From an uncultured Opitutales bacterium (GTDB lineage: Bacteria > Verrucomicrobiota > Verrucomicrobiia > Opitutales > Coraliomargaritaceae): DNA of 64,000 nucleotides. A program made the translations under genes and the position numbers. The stretch lies in the NCBI GenBank assembly GCA_937775295.1, contig CALKBZ010000006.1, positions 1 through 64,000 on the forward strand, in the 5' to 3' direction. How positions within the stretch are numbered: the stretch's first letter is position 1; every line of letters starts with the position of its first letter. The notes under the pieces are model-generated. The model did not search any database. It was not told the origin of the DNA and saw only the letters and a list, made by a program, of their open reading frames with translations. Positions 25,441 to 35,232 of this stretch are shown here, piece after piece.

Positions 25441-26181
25441 ATGGATGATGCTTCAGTGCCTTCGAAGATTGAAACCCGCCAGCTAGTTCGGGAATACGGA
25501 AAACGTCGCGTCGTAAATGGCGTGAACATAAACGTCAGCGCGGGCGAGATCGTCGGACTGCTCGGGCCGAATGGGGCGGGTAAGACGACGACCTTCTATA
25601 TGGTAGTGGGGTTGATCGCAGCGACCTCTGGCCAAGTGTTTCTCGATGGTGAGGATCTGACAGCGTTGCCGATGTACCGTCGTGCACGGCGTGGTATTGG
25701 CTATCTGCCGCAAGAAGCCTCGGTCTTTCGGAAGATGACTGTGGAGCAAAACATCCGCGCGATTGCCGAGACCCTGCCGTTGAGTAAGGCCGAGCGAGAA
25801 GCGTCGGTCGAAGAGCATCTGTGTGAGCTCGGCTTGCAGCATCTGGCCAATCAAAAGGCTTACACTTTAAGTGGTGGTGAACGCCGGCGTTTGGAGATTT
25901 CTCGAGCGCTGGTTACAAAACCTAAGTTTTTGCTGATGGATGAGCCCTTCAGTGGGGTCGACCCAATCAGTGTCAGTGAGGTGCAGAAGATCATCATCCA
26001 GCTCAAGCAGCGCGGGATCGGGGTGTTGATCACTGACCATAATGTGCGCGAGACGCTGCGCATCGTCGATCGTGCCTATCTGTTGCATGAGGGCGCGGTT
26101 CTAAGTGAAGGAACTGGTGACTTTTTAATTAATGATGCCAAGAGTAAGGAATTCTATCTTGGCCAAAACTTTAATATGTAA
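25441..26181 (+). CDS. lptB: LPS export ABC transporter ATP-binding protein LptB
   Basis: Cytoplasmic ATPase of the LptB2FG complex that extracts lipopolysaccharide from the inner membrane. Walker A GPNGAGKTT near residue 41, the LptB-characteristic Q-loop region GYLPQEASVFRKMTVEQNI, signature LSGGERRRLEISRAL, Walker B FLLMDEPFSGVDPI and the H-loop ITDHNVRETL are all present. The TTG at 25432 gives three extra residues; the ATG at 25441 is preferred. It sits between the LptC/A-like gene and hprK in one direction. lptF and lptG are not in the window. Confidence 0.96.
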   Translation: MDDASVPSKIETRQLVREYGKRRVVNGVNINVSAGEIVGLLGPNGAGKTTTFYMVVGLIAATSGQVFLDGEDLTALPMYRRARRGIGYLPQEASVFRKMTVEQNIRAIAETLPLSKAEREASVEEHLCELGLQHLANQKAYTLSGGERRRLEISRALVTKPKFLLMDEPFSGVDPISVSEVQKIIIQLKQRGIGVLITDHNVRETLRIVDRAYLLHEGAVLSEGTGDFLINDAKSKEFYLGQNFNM

Positions 26182-26199
26182 GCGGAGGAGCTTTACCCC

Positions 26200-27171
26200 A
26201 TGCCCATTCAGCAGAAAAACAACGCGAAGTTCATCGAGTCAGTCTCCGTTCAAGAGTTCTATGATTCTTTCAAAGAGCCGCTTGAGCTCGATCTAGTCGC
26301 CGGCGGCGCTGGCTTGGATAAGACCATCAGGGAGCGTAGCTTGAATCGGCCTGCTTTGGCCTTGACTGGCTACTTTAAGTTTTTTGCACGAAAGCGTATC
26401 CAGTTGCTGGGCGCAGGAGAGATGGCTTATCTGCGTGATTTGGGACAAGCAGAGGAAGCCCGTGTGCTCGACGAGATCTTTAAGCGGAAAGTACCCTGTA
26501 TCGTAGTTTCGAGAAATTTAGCACCTTCGAAGATGATGAAGGCCTTGGCGGACAAATATGAGACGCCATTGATCCGATCGCCGCAGAAAACCAAGACATT
26601 TACCACTGAAGCAACCTTGTTGCTGGAAGAGAAGTTTGCTCCGCGCACGCACATCCATGGCACCCTGTTGGACGTCAGTGGAATCGGCACCTTGATCTGT
26701 GGAGAGAGCGGGGTAGGTAAGAGTGAGTGTGCATTGGCGCTGATTGAGCGTGGGCATAGCCTGGTGGCTGACGATTTAACTCATGTTAAGCGCTTGAGTG
26801 ATCGAGAGTTGATCGGCACGTCGTCGGAGTTGAGTCGCGGCTACATGGAGTGTCGTGGCCTCGGCATCATTAACATTGCCGAGTTATTCGGCGTGCGTAC
26901 GGTGCGCTTGAACAAACGCATCGATGTGATCATCAATTTTATCAATTGGGCCTCAGGGATGAGTGAGGATCGCACTGGCCTCGAAGAGAACCATCTCGAG
27001 GTGCTTGGTATGAAGGTGCCGTTAATCGAGATTCCAGTTCGGCCTGGGCGGGATATGGCGCGACTCGTTGAAGTAGCTGCGATGATGCGCTCGTTAAAGC
27101 AAATGGGCCATGATTCTGCCGCCGAATTTAACGAGCGGCTGATTGCTCACATGGCGAAAAGTAGTAAATAA
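26200..27171 (+). CDS. hprK: HPr kinase/phosphorylase
   Basis: Bifunctional serine kinase/phosphorylase of the phosphocarrier HPr. The C-terminal catalytic domain has Walker A GESGVGKS (residues 168-175), the following DDLTHVKR, the family signature [18 protein letters not shown], and EENHLEVLG-type C-terminal residues including [17 protein letters not shown]. The N-terminal half (about 1-135) is the HprK_N regulatory domain. Length 323 is standard. Start ATG at 26200 is preceded by GGAGGAG, a good ribosome site. The lptB-hprK adjacency also occurs in other bacteria that use HprK with a nitrogen-type PTS, which suggests a role in regulation, not only sugar uptake. Confidence 0.95.
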   Translation: MPIQQKNNAKFIESVSVQEFYDSFKEPLELDLVAGGAGLDKTIRERSLNRPALALTGYFKFFARKRIQLLGAGEMAYLRDLGQAEEARVLDEIFKRKVPCIVVSRNLAPSKMMKALADKYETPLIRSPQKTKTFTTEATLLLEEKFAPRTHIHGTLLDVSGIGTLICGESGVGKSECALALIERGHSLVADDLTHVKRLSDRELIGTSSELSRGYMECRGLGIINIAELFGVRTVRLNKRIDVIINFINWASGMSEDRTGLEENHLEVLGMKVPLIEIPVRPGRDMARLVEVAAMMRSLKQMGHDSAAEFNERLIAHMAKSSK

Positions 27172-27661
<490 letters not shown>

Positions 27662-29089
27662 ATGTGTAATCCAATTATCGCTCTTTCTCTATGGGAAAGC
27701 GTCAATCAAGAGCTTAAAAACCTCTTTCCTCAGGACCTCTACGATCTGTGGTTTGAGGAACTCAGGTGCACGCTAGAATCTGATGCAAAGCTTGTGCTCA
27801 CTGCGCCCAACGAATTCAATGCAATTTGGATTGAGAACAATTATCTGGATATTATCTCTCAGCAGGCACGCAGTTTTGCGGGGACTGCGGTGACGGTCGT
27901 TATTGAAGTCGCCAAAGAGCCGGCAACTGAGTCAGGCCTAGCAGCGAATGATACGACCAGTCATTCGGTGAATCGTCTCAATTCTCAAACTCAAGATACT
28001 CGCGAAGCACGTTCGGCAGATGCGGTTTCGAATCGAGTCGAGGTGTCGCAGACGCGTCGCACGTTCCTCAATCCAAGCAATACCTTCGACAATTTAGTGG
28101 TCGGGTCTGGTAATCAACTCTCTCATGCGGCGAGCATGGCAGTGGCCAATGCCCCGGGGCGTGCTTACAACCCGCTATTCGTTTATGGCGAGACTGGCCT
28201 AGGTAAGACTCACTTGATGCATGCTGTGGCACATCAGATGTTGGCCAATAACCCGAAGGCACGTATCGCCTACGTATCGACCGAGAAATTTACCAATGAA
28301 TTTATTCACGCCATTCGTGAGAATAAGTTAACTAAGTTTCGTAAGTATTACCGTACTGTCGATGCGCTGTTGGTTGATGATATTCACTTTCTCTCTGGTA
28401 AAGAGAGCACTCAGGAAGAATTCTTCCACACTTTTAACGATCTCTTTGAGTCCGGTCGGCAGATCTTCCTCGCCAGTGACCGTCCAGCCAATGAGATCGA
28501 GCGCCTTGAAAATCGCCTTATTTCCCGCTTTCAGTGGGGCTTAGTCACCGACATTCAGGCACCTGACTTCGAGACGCGTGTTGCGATTTTGCGTAATAAA
28601 GCGGCGGCGATGGACATCCAGCTTGATCCAGAGATCATGAATTTCCTAGCGGAGCGTGTTTCACGCAATGTGCGTCGTATGGAAGGGGCGCTCACTCGGA
28701 TTGCCAGCTACGATGCTTTGATAAACCAGAAGCTAAATCTAGAAGCGGTTGAGCGCTTGTTAAGCGATTTGCTGCACGAAGAAACATTGACCAAGGTCAC
28801 CGTTGACCAGATCCAGAAGAAGGTGGCCGATTATTATCAAATCCGCTTTAGTGAGATGATTGGCCGTCGCCGTACCAATGTGATTGTCCTTCCGCGTCAG
28901 GTGGCGATGTATATCAGCCGTACCTTGACCAGCGATCCGTTGAAAGCGATTGGCGATGCCTTTGGTGGACGTGATCATGGCACTGTGATTCATGCCTGCA
29001 AGCAGGTCGAGAACATGATGGAGCAAGACGGGAGCGTGAAACGCGGCGTTGATTATTTAATTAAGCAGGTTTCGCAGGGGCGCGCCTAA
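27662..29089 (+). CDS. dnaA: Chromosomal replication initiator DnaA
   Basis: ATP-dependent initiator that opens oriC and loads the helicase. Domain I at the N-terminus begins [20 protein letters not shown]; a Ser/Thr/Asn-rich linker (about 85-130) is domain II. Domain III has Walker [11 protein letters not shown], Walker [15 protein letters not shown], and the sensor region. Domain IV ends with the DnaA signature [16 protein letters not shown]. Length 475. The neighbours are hprK and an unknown gene; rpmH, dnaN and recF, often beside dnaA, are not here. It could autoregulate through the DnaA-like boxes in the upstream gap. Confidence 0.97.
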   Translation: MCNPIIALSLWESVNQELKNLFPQDLYDLWFEELRCTLESDAKLVLTAPNEFNAIWIENNYLDIISQQARSFAGTAVTVVIEVAKEPATESGLAANDTTSHSVNRLNSQTQDTREARSADAVSNRVEVSQTRRTFLNPSNTFDNLVVGSGNQLSHAASMAVANAPGRAYNPLFVYGETGLGKTHLMHAVAHQMLANNPKARIAYVSTEKFTNEFIHAIRENKLTKFRKYYRTVDALLVDDIHFLSGKESTQEEFFHTFNDLFESGRQIFLASDRPANEIERLENRLISRFQWGLVTDIQAPDFETRVAILRNKAAAMDIQLDPEIMNFLAERVSRNVRRMEGALTRIASYDALINQKLNLEAVERLLSDLLHEETLTKVTVDQIQKKVADYYQIRFSEMIGRRRTNVIVLPRQVAMYISRTLTSDPLKAIGDAFGGRDHGTVIHACKQVENMMEQDGSVKRGVDYLIKQVSQGRA

Positions 29090-29194
29090 TAATATTGGTT
29101 CGCATTCTGAGAGGGATCGTGTTTTTTTGATCAGAGTTTGAGGACTTCTCTCTTTGTCTTTGTATTGATTCCTTTTAAGCTATATATTTTTCCG

Positions 29195-29644
29195 ATGTCA
29201 CTTACTGATTCTCAAAAAACAACCGTTTCCACATGGATTGCCGACGGCAAGTCACTCGCTGAAGTGCAGGGCTTACTGCGCGAGGAGTTCTTCATTTCAA
29301 TGACCTACATGGAAGTGCGTTTCCTTGTCGATGATTTGAACATTGTTTTTACAGAGCCAGAGCCAGAAGTGAATAAAGATGTCGACGCGCAGGCCGAAGT
29401 GCCTGAACTCGCGGAGATTCAGCCAGCTGGTGTGACAGTTGATGTGGATGCGATCCCGCGCCCTGGCGCATTGGTGAATGGTTCAGTCGTCTTTAGTGAC
29501 GGCGTTAAACTCGGCTGGCAGCTATCTAGCACCGGTCAGCTGGGATTAATTCCAGGAGATGATGCTGATTACCGCCCGAATCCTAAAGATCTGCAGAATT
29601 TCCAGGATCAATTACAGGATGTGCTGCGCCAAAAAGGTTACTAA
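29195..29644 (+). CDS. Conserved hypothetical protein, 149 residues
   Basis: Not recognised by name. The N-terminal 50 residues ([20 protein letters not shown] then [28 protein letters not shown]) look like a small helical DNA- or protein-binding module; an acidic linker rich in Glu and Pro follows. The C-terminal third ([20 protein letters not shown]) has a compact beta appearance with a helical tail. The frame is open to 29138, but the ATG at 29195 gives a soluble N-terminus and is preferred over the hydrophobic upstream stretch. It follows dnaA in the same direction at 105 bases. Confidence 0.7.
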   Translation: MSLTDSQKTTVSTWIADGKSLAEVQGLLREEFFISMTYMEVRFLVDDLNIVFTEPEPEVNKDVDAQAEVPELAEIQPAGVTVDVDAIPRPGALVNGSVVFSDGVKLGWQLSSTGQLGLIPGDDADYRPNPKDLQNFQDQLQDVLRQKGY

Positions 29645-29681
29645 TTTCCTCGCACGCGGTGCTGTGTGATTGATTGGTAAT

Positions 29682-29751
29682 AGGAGCGTGGGCGAATCGG
29701 CGGCGTTGCTCCAACGCCGATGGAAACGAGGGCGAGTCGCTCTCGCCCCGA
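29682..29751. repeat. REP-like element with two hairpins
   Basis: Begins GGAGCGTGGGCGAATCGG, sharing GGAGCGTGGGCGA with the left end of the array at 15949. Contains two perfect hairpins: GGCGTT-GCTCC-AACGCC (29702-29718) and GGGCGAG-TCGCT-CTCGCCC (29730-29748). It fills the space between two convergent genes, a common place for REP/BIME elements. There are no T-runs, so it is not a conventional terminator. Confidence 0.7.
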
Positions 29752-29754
29752 TGG

Positions 29755-30453
29755 TTACCGTTTCTGTGCCTCGTGAATGGCGACGATTGAGAAGGTCAGC
29801 CCAGTGGCATTCACCGACTCGTAGCCAGCGAGCTTGAGTTGCTCGGCTAGCGCCTGTTTGGTCGGAAAGTTTTCTATGGTGCCTGCTAGATAATCATAAG
29901 CACTTTTATCACCAGTCGCGATACCTGCTACGAGTGGTAGAATATACTTTAGATATAGGTAGTAAAATGGACGGAACCAGCGATCGGGCTGTGAAAATTC
30001 CAGCACGAAGAGCCGCCCCCCTGGCCGTAGTACGCGCAGGATTTCTTTCAGGCCACGTTGACGGTCTTCGAAATTGCGCACTCCGAAAGAGATCGTCACC
30101 GCATCTACGCATGCATCGGGCAAGGGCAGATCCATGCAGTCGCCAAAGTTAAACTCGATGTCCGAGTAGGCGGCGTGCTGTGTCTTTTTGCGTCGTGCCA
30201 CCTCAAGCATCGGCTCGCAAAAGTCGAGGCCCTTGACGGCAACCGTTGAGCCCAGGCGATCTCTGAGCTTGAAGGCGACATCACCGCTTCCGGTGGCGAG
30301 ATCGACTACGTCTTTTGGTGCACGGGCTTTGACCATGCGGGTGAGGACACGCCTCCAATAGAAATCGATGCCACCACTTAAAAGGTGATTGGCCACGTCG
30401 TAGCGTCCGGCGATACCGGCAAACATTTGGCTGACTGCTTTCCCTTCAGGCAT
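29755..30453 (-). CDS. ubiE: Demethylmenaquinone (2-polyprenyl-benzoquinol) methyltransferase
   Basis: SAM-dependent C-methyltransferase of the UbiE/MenG family, last step in menaquinone synthesis and, where ubiquinone is made, an earlier step of that pathway. UbiE signature 1 is seen as [18 protein letters not shown]. The SAM-binding motif I is [13 protein letters not shown], and [18 protein letters not shown] is signature 2. C-terminal [12 protein letters not shown] is also standard. Length 232. Respiratory quinone type cannot be settled from this gene alone; a Verrucomicrobial host would use menaquinone, making menG the better name. Confidence 0.95.
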   Translation of the reverse strand: MPEGKAVSQMFAGIAGRYDVANHLLSGGIDFYWRRVLTRMVKARAPKDVVDLATGSGDVAFKLRDRLGSTVAVKGLDFCEPMLEVARRKKTQHAAYSDIEFNFGDCMDLPLPDACVDAVTISFGVRNFEDRQRGLKEILRVLRPGGRLFVLEFSQPDRWFRPFYYLYLKYILPLVAGIATGDKSAYDYLAGTIENFPTKQALAEQLKLAGYESVNATGLTFSIVAIHEAQKR

Positions 30454-30575
30454 AGGTAATAAAATTAGAAATTAAAAATTAGCGCGCGTCGCGCGAAGAT
30501 AATAAATTAGGTAGATAGGAGTGGGTGCTTTGAGGCGACTGCAGGAACCATGAGGCTATCGGTATGTATCAGTAG

Positions 30576-32180
30576 TTAGGGATGCTTGTTCAAACCTTCG
30601 ATGCTGCGCACCACCCATTTTGAGAGTTCCTTATCGGGGTCTTGTATCGCCAGTTTGCCAAGCCTGAAAACTGTTTGGCCGCTATTTCGATGGATAATAG
30701 TGAGGCCATGCTCGAAATTATTGAATTTTTCTTCACAAAGTGACTGTACACTACGGGTGCTTTCCAGCACTGCTGTAATAAGTGCCTCTTCGGCCAGCGG
30801 TTTAAACTCTAGCGTGAAGCCATGCATCTTCTCAAATCCAGTGGCAAAGCGTTTGATGTCGGCTCGCCAGACATCTTGTTGCAGATGTGCGCCCTGCTCT
30901 TTGAGCGCGGCGAGAGCTGGCAGCGGATCTTCGACCATCTCGGCGGTCACATCGAAGCTTTTAATTGCACTCGAGGGCAGCTCAAATTTGAAATCACGGA
31001 ACAGTCGCTCCAGCACCGTCATTAGTCCGCGGGCGCCAGTGCCTTCGGTGCTGGCCTTTTCGGCAACCGCTAGGATCGCTTCCGCGGTAATGTTGAAAGT
31101 AATCCCATAGCCTCGAAAGTCATCGTAATACTGATTGAGAATGCTGCCTTCTGAGGTGGTCAAGATATGTGCTAGGTCTTGCGAGGAGAGGGCGCGGCAC
31201 GCTACGCGAACCGGCACGCGGCCAATAAATTCAGGTTCAAATCCGTATTTGGTGAAGTCGGTTGTCTCGGCATAGCGCAGATAGCTGGAGAGGTCTTCGC
31301 CACTCTCCTGTTGAGCTGCACCAAAGCCCATTTGGCTTTTGGTGAGTCGCTTTTTGATGGTTTCGGAGAGCTTGTCGAATGCGCCGCTGACGATGAAGAG
31401 AATATTGCCGGTATTGATGGACTTGCGCTGTGGTGCTTTGCCACGCTGGATCTCCATCGCCGCTTGCATCTGCGCCATCATATCGGTCGGGCTGAGCAAG
31501 TTGACTTCAGTCTCCTCCATCAATTTGAGCAAGTTGATCTGCACGCCGCGCCCCGAAACATCGCGGCCTCCGGCACCTGCCTCGCTCGCGATTTTATCGA
31601 TTTCATCGACGAAGATGATGCCGTGCTCGGCCAATTCGAGATAGCCATCCGCAGCTTTAACTAGGTCGCGCACCAGATCTTCGACATCTGAGCCGACGTA
31701 ACCGGTTTCCGAGAATTTGGTGGCATCTGCCTTCACGAACGGTACCCCGATCAGCCGTGCGATGTTCTTAATCAAGTAGGTTTTACCCACGCCCGTCGGC
31801 CCGAGTAGTAAGATATTTTGCTTACTATATTCTTTCGCGATGGTTTTTTTTCCTGATAAACTCTGGCGCACATGGTTATAGTGATCGCAAATCGCCACCG
31901 AAAGTACTTTTTTTGCGTCGTCTTGACGAATGACAAATCGGTTTAAATAGTCTCTGACTTCTTTCGGTTTGAGATGGAAATGGCGAATTTTTTCAAGTGG
32001 GTCCGTCGCGCTAACCGCCTCTTCCAGACTGGCTTCGTTGCCATCGTGAATGTCGGCGTCGTCTAAAATATCAGATTCATTGAAGGTATGGGTCGACACC
32101 TTGACATTTGAATCTTTAAATAGATCGTTCAGTTGACGTTGAATTTCTTCAAAAGGGTTGGGTGGTTCTTTATCGCTCAT
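30576..32180 (-). CDS. ClpX-like AAA+ unfoldase without zinc domain, with C-terminal extension
   Basis: 534-residue HslU/ClpX-clade AAA+ ATPase. Walker A GPTGVGKT (127-134), pore loop GYVG (160-163), Walker B IIFVDEID (188-195), and sensor-2 GTGARGL (380-386) are intact, so it should be an active hexameric unfoldase. It differs from ClpX: no Cys4 zinc-binding N-domain (the first 65 residues are acidic and Cys-free), the region of the RKH loop reads [10 protein letters not shown], and the ClpP-binding loop that is [LIV]-G-F in ClpX reads MGF (284-286). About 110 residues follow the normal end of ClpX. It may be a ClpX paralogue with its own adaptor/substrate logic. Divergent from the HU gene. 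Confidence 0.88.
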   Translation of the reverse strand: MSDKEPPNPFEEIQRQLNDLFKDSNVKVSTHTFNESDILDDADIHDGNEASLEEAVSATDPLEKIRHFHLKPKEVRDYLNRFVIRQDDAKKVLSVAICDHYNHVRQSLSGKKTIAKEYSKQNILLLGPTGVGKTYLIKNIARLIGVPFVKADATKFSETGYVGSDVEDLVRDLVKAADGYLELAEHGIIFVDEIDKIASEAGAGGRDVSGRGVQINLLKLMEETEVNLLSPTDMMAQMQAAMEIQRGKAPQRKSINTGNILFIVSGAFDKLSETIKKRLTKSQMGFGAAQQESGEDLSSYLRYAETTDFTKYGFEPEFIGRVPVRVACRALSSQDLAHILTTSEGSILNQYYDDFRGYGITFNITAEAILAVAEKASTEGTGARGLMTVLERLFRDFKFELPSSAIKSFDVTAEMVEDPLPALAALKEQGAHLQQDVWRADIKRFATGFEKMHGFTLEFKPLAEEALITAVLESTRSVQSLCEEKFNNFEHGLTIIHRNSGQTVFRLGKLAIQDPDKELSKWVVRSIEGLNKHP

Positions 32181-32274
32181 GTTTTCTAGTTTGACAGCCT
32201 ATTTTCGATCAGAAGTATCGAATTAACAATAACTTTCGTTTTTCGTATCATCAAGTTTTCAAAGCATTTATAGC

Positions 32275-32583
32275 ATGTCCAATAACCTTACTAAACGCGA
32301 TATCGTTTTAGATATCTACGAGAAAACCGACTTTGCACAAAAAGAAGTGCGTGAGTCCGTGCAATTAACACTCGATGCCATCGCTACCGCCCTCAGTGAA
32401 GGGCGCAACGTAGAGCTCCGCAATTTCGGTGTCTTCGAAGTGCAAGTGCGTAAATCACGCATTGGTCGCAATCCGAACAAGCCTGAAACAGATGTCGTCA
32501 TTCCTACGCGTGCGGTGATTAAGTTCAAAGCGGGCAAAGAATTGAAGGCAAAGCTCAAGGATTTGGACGTCGATTCGCTTTAG
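32275..32583 (+). CDS. HU/IHF family DNA-binding protein
   Basis: Nucleoid-associated dimeric DNA-bending protein. LTKRDIVLDIYEKTDFAQKE is the helical N-terminus, ELRNFGVFEVQVRKSRIGRN the beta-arm base, RNPNKPETDVVIPTRAVIKF the DNA-inserting arm with its Pro, and FKAGKELKAKL the C-terminal helix. The I-P-T-R-A-V-I-K-F core and 102-residue length place it near IHF-type homologues, but assignment to HU or IHF subunits is not safe. Divergent from the ClpX-like gene with about 94 bases between. Confidence 0.94.
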   Translation: MSNNLTKRDIVLDIYEKTDFAQKEVRESVQLTLDAIATALSEGRNVELRNFGVFEVQVRKSRIGRNPNKPETDVVIPTRAVIKFKAGKELKAKLKDLDVDSL

Positions 32584-32628
32584 AACGGTCGCTGTTCGTC
32601 CGTATATTCACAGTTTAGGGCTCCTGCT

Positions 32629-33975
32629 ATGCAGTTTCAGTCATTACCCGGTTTTCGGGAATTCTATCCGGATGCGTGTGCACGCCGGAATCATATTTTT
32701 GGCCAGTGGCGACAGGTCGCGCGTGCGTTTAGCTTTCAGGAGTACGATGCGCCAGTGCTAGAGCCTCTAGAGCTTTATATCGAGAAGTCTGGCGAAGAGA
32801 TCGTCGGGCAGTTGTTTAATTTTGAAGATCGCGGGGGTCGCGCAGTTGCGTTGCGTCCAGAGATGACACCGTCGTTGGCACGTTTGATTGGTGCCAAGGC
32901 GAATAGCCTGAAAAGGCCCATCAAGTGGTTTAATATTGGTGAGCACTATCGCTACGAGAAACCTCAAAAGGGGCGCTTGCGGGCCTTCTATCAATTTAAT
33001 GTCGATATTTTCGGTGAAGCGGGCCCCGCTGCCGATGCCGAACTGATTGCACTGCTGGTTCAGGCATTGCGTGTGTTTGGGCTCGATTCGAAGGACTTTA
33101 AGGTGCGCCTAAGTGATCGTGACCTATGGTTGCTGTTATTGGCGGCTGAAGGACTCGACGAAACGGGGAGCGCGGCGGCACTAGCTATTATTGACAAGCT
33201 AGAGCGCACTGATCGCGTGAAAGTAGTTGCGAAGCTGACTGAAGTAGTGGGCGATGAGGCTGAGGCTTTCCTCACTCGTGTGGAAGAAGTGATTGCGATT
33301 CGTGATTTTGAGAGCCTGTCGGCTTATATTCTTAATTTACCGCTGGAGGACGACCTAGCTGAACAGGCTCAGCAGCGGCTCGCGGATTGGCAGGCCTTAT
33401 TGAGTGGTCTGCAGAGTTCCGGTGCTGGCGACTTCATTCAAATAGACCTAGGCATCGTCCGTGGTCTGGCGTATTACACTGGGTTTGTGTTTGAGGCATT
33501 TGAGGCCAGTGGCGAAGGTCGCGCGCTTGCCGGTGGTGGGCGTTACGATGCATTGGTCAAAAAACTAGGCGGGCCGGAAATGCCTGCGGTTGGTTTTGCG
33601 ATGGGCGATGTGACTTTGGCGGATCTTCTTGAATCGAAGAAGCTCTTAGCCACTTATGTGGAGAGTCCCGACTTTATTGCCATTATCGGTGGTGTGGAGG
33701 CGCGTGATGCGGCCTTGGGTGATGCGGCCTTGCTGCGCTCGATGGGCTATCGCGTCGATTATCCGTTGAAAGATCAGGGGTTCGGCAAGCAGTTTAAAGA
33801 TGCCAACCAGAAAGGCGCGCGATTTGCGCTGATCTATGGCACGGACGAAATTGAAAAAGGCGTGGTCAAGATTCGTGATTTCTCAACTGGAGCAGAGCAA
33901 GAGTATCCTCGTCAGGGTTTGGCGGAAATCGTGCCTGAGTTGATGGCTTCGGGGCTTTTTACGACTGAGCAATAG
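32629..33975 (+). CDS. hisS: Histidyl-tRNA synthetase
   Basis: Class II synthetase. N-terminal PGFREFYPDACARRNHIF, the motif 1 region SGEEIVGQLFNFEDRGG, motif 2 HYRYEKPQKGRLRAFYQFNVDIFGE, and the two histidine-specific motifs GLAYYTGFVFEA (HisA) and GGGRYDALVKKLGGPEMPAVGFAMG around motif 3. The C-terminal ~90 residues are the anticodon-binding domain. Length 448. Start ATG at 32629 shortly after the HU gene (45 bases), same direction. Confidence 0.95.
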   Translation: MQFQSLPGFREFYPDACARRNHIFGQWRQVARAFSFQEYDAPVLEPLELYIEKSGEEIVGQLFNFEDRGGRAVALRPEMTPSLARLIGAKANSLKRPIKWFNIGEHYRYEKPQKGRLRAFYQFNVDIFGEAGPAADAELIALLVQALRVFGLDSKDFKVRLSDRDLWLLLLAAEGLDETGSAAALAIIDKLERTDRVKVVAKLTEVVGDEAEAFLTRVEEVIAIRDFESLSAYILNLPLEDDLAEQAQQRLADWQALLSGLQSSGAGDFIQIDLGIVRGLAYYTGFVFEAFEASGEGRALAGGGRYDALVKKLGGPEMPAVGFAMGDVTLADLLESKKLLATYVESPDFIAIIGGVEARDAALGDAALLRSMGYRVDYPLKDQGFGKQFKDANQKGARFALIYGTDEIEKGVVKIRDFSTGAEQEYPRQGLAEIVPELMASGLFTTEQ

Positions 33976-34182
33976 CACTCAAGCGGATACTAATTTTTCC
34001 TTTCAGGATAAAGCAGTGCGCATAAGGGTCAACTAAGGTGATTCGTGAAGGATGTCGCTGGGTCGTTGCAAATTCCGAAGATCCCGTCATCGAACTTTAA
34101 GCTGCGACTATTGAGGTCGGGAGCGTGACTCAAATCTGCGTGGCCGAGGCTTGCACTGTTCGGGTATGTGACTTCAGTCTGC

Positions 34183-34542
34183 ATGGCTATGAGAGTGTAC
34201 ACCTATAAAAATTGCGATAGCTGCAAGAAAGCCACCAAATGGCTGAGCCAGCAGGGACTTGCCTTTGAGCAAGTTGCGATTCGAGACACCCCACCCAGTG
34301 TTGCAGAGCTACGAAAAATGCTGGGCTACCAAGCCGGTGAGTTGCGCAAGTTGTTCAACACTGCCGGTGGCGATTATCGAGAACTAAAGATGAAAGACAA
34401 ATTGCCGTGCATGGCGGGCGACGATGCGCTGGAGTTACTCGCGAGTCGCGGTAATCTGGTTAAGCGCCCTTTTTTATTGGCGGACGGCTTCGGTCTCGTC
34501 GGTTTCAATGAAGTGGATTGGGCATTGGCCTTTAGTCGTTAG
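34183..34542 (+). CDS. ArsC/Spx family thioredoxin-fold protein
   Basis: About 119 residues with N-terminal YTYKNCDSCKKATKWL, a CxxC redox pair, and the ArsC/Spx family pattern KRPFLLADGFGLVGFNEVDW at the C-terminus. The LRKMLGYQAGELRKLFNTAG block is the glutathione-linked ArsC-like (YffB/Spx-like) region. Such proteins are arsenate reductase-like oxidoreductases or RNA-polymerase-binding regulators. The CxxC argues against a classic CX5R arsenate reductase, and no arsenic genes are nearby. ATGs at 34183 and 34189 are both plausible starts, the frame being open from 34168. Confidence 0.88.
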   Translation: MAMRVYTYKNCDSCKKATKWLSQQGLAFEQVAIRDTPPSVAELRKMLGYQAGELRKLFNTAGGDYRELKMKDKLPCMAGDDALELLASRGNLVKRPFLLADGFGLVGFNEVDWALAFSR

Positions 34543-34582
34543 GGAATTGGAGGCGACGTGCAAGTGTGTGCGCATCTGTATG

Positions 34583-35160
34583 CTATCGAGTCAGTGTGCC
34601 GCGCGTGACGCCTAGTTGATTGATTTGTTTGACTTCCTTTCCGAGTGTTTCAGCAGCCACTTCTCCGCGCTGCAGTGCGTCGTAGTGTTCCATCGTGCAG
34701 CGCACTTCGTCGCCGCTTTCGTTGAGGAATTCGTTGCCCAATGCGGCTACGCCCTTCTTTGCCATCTTGAGGACAATGTTTGCGCTTTCGAGTTAAACAA
34801 GGTGTTGCGGTAGCCGGCGTCGGCTTTCTAGGGATGTAGTGCGCCGACGCGGTCTTTGAATTGCACCTGCTGGGCATCGTCGGGCCGGCTGCAGCCGCGG
34901 AAGTCCTTACCTTCGGACAGATAGGCGCAGAACATGCAGGGCATGCAGGACATGCAGTGCTCCATTTGAAAACAGTAGTATGTGCTGGTGCAACGTGATC
35001 ATGAACCAGCCAGTCTGGGACTTGCTCAGCAAGGTGGCGAGTTGCGTGGTATTGAGATCGTCAGGCGCGGTGAGGCGCTCCAGCTGCCGATGAACAATTA
35101 AATAATATGCCGTTAGATAATTTCCGACCTTGAGTGAGAAATCGCTGCGCATGCGATGTT
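34583..35160 (-). pseudogene. Decayed gene of unknown family, several frames
   Basis: No intact ORF fills 34543-35232, but the minus strand carries protein-like pieces in shifting frames. From the 5' end: MRSDFSLKVGNYLTAYYLIV (35152 downwards), then in another frame CMSCMPCMFCAYLSEGKDFR ending in TAG, same frame KADAGYRNTLFN, then a shift into ESANIVLKMAKKGVAALGNE running to the stop at 34583. The last 60 residues form a clean frame. At least one stop and two frameshifts separate these. The Cys-rich middle (CMSCMPCMFC) is the most distinctive part. I do not recognise the ancestor. Confidence 0.45.
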
Positions 35161-35232
35161 CGGAAAGTGCAGTGAGGTGTTCATGGTTGCGGGCGAGAAA
35201 TCCGTCTGCGTCGCAGTGCTAGGATGAGTTCT

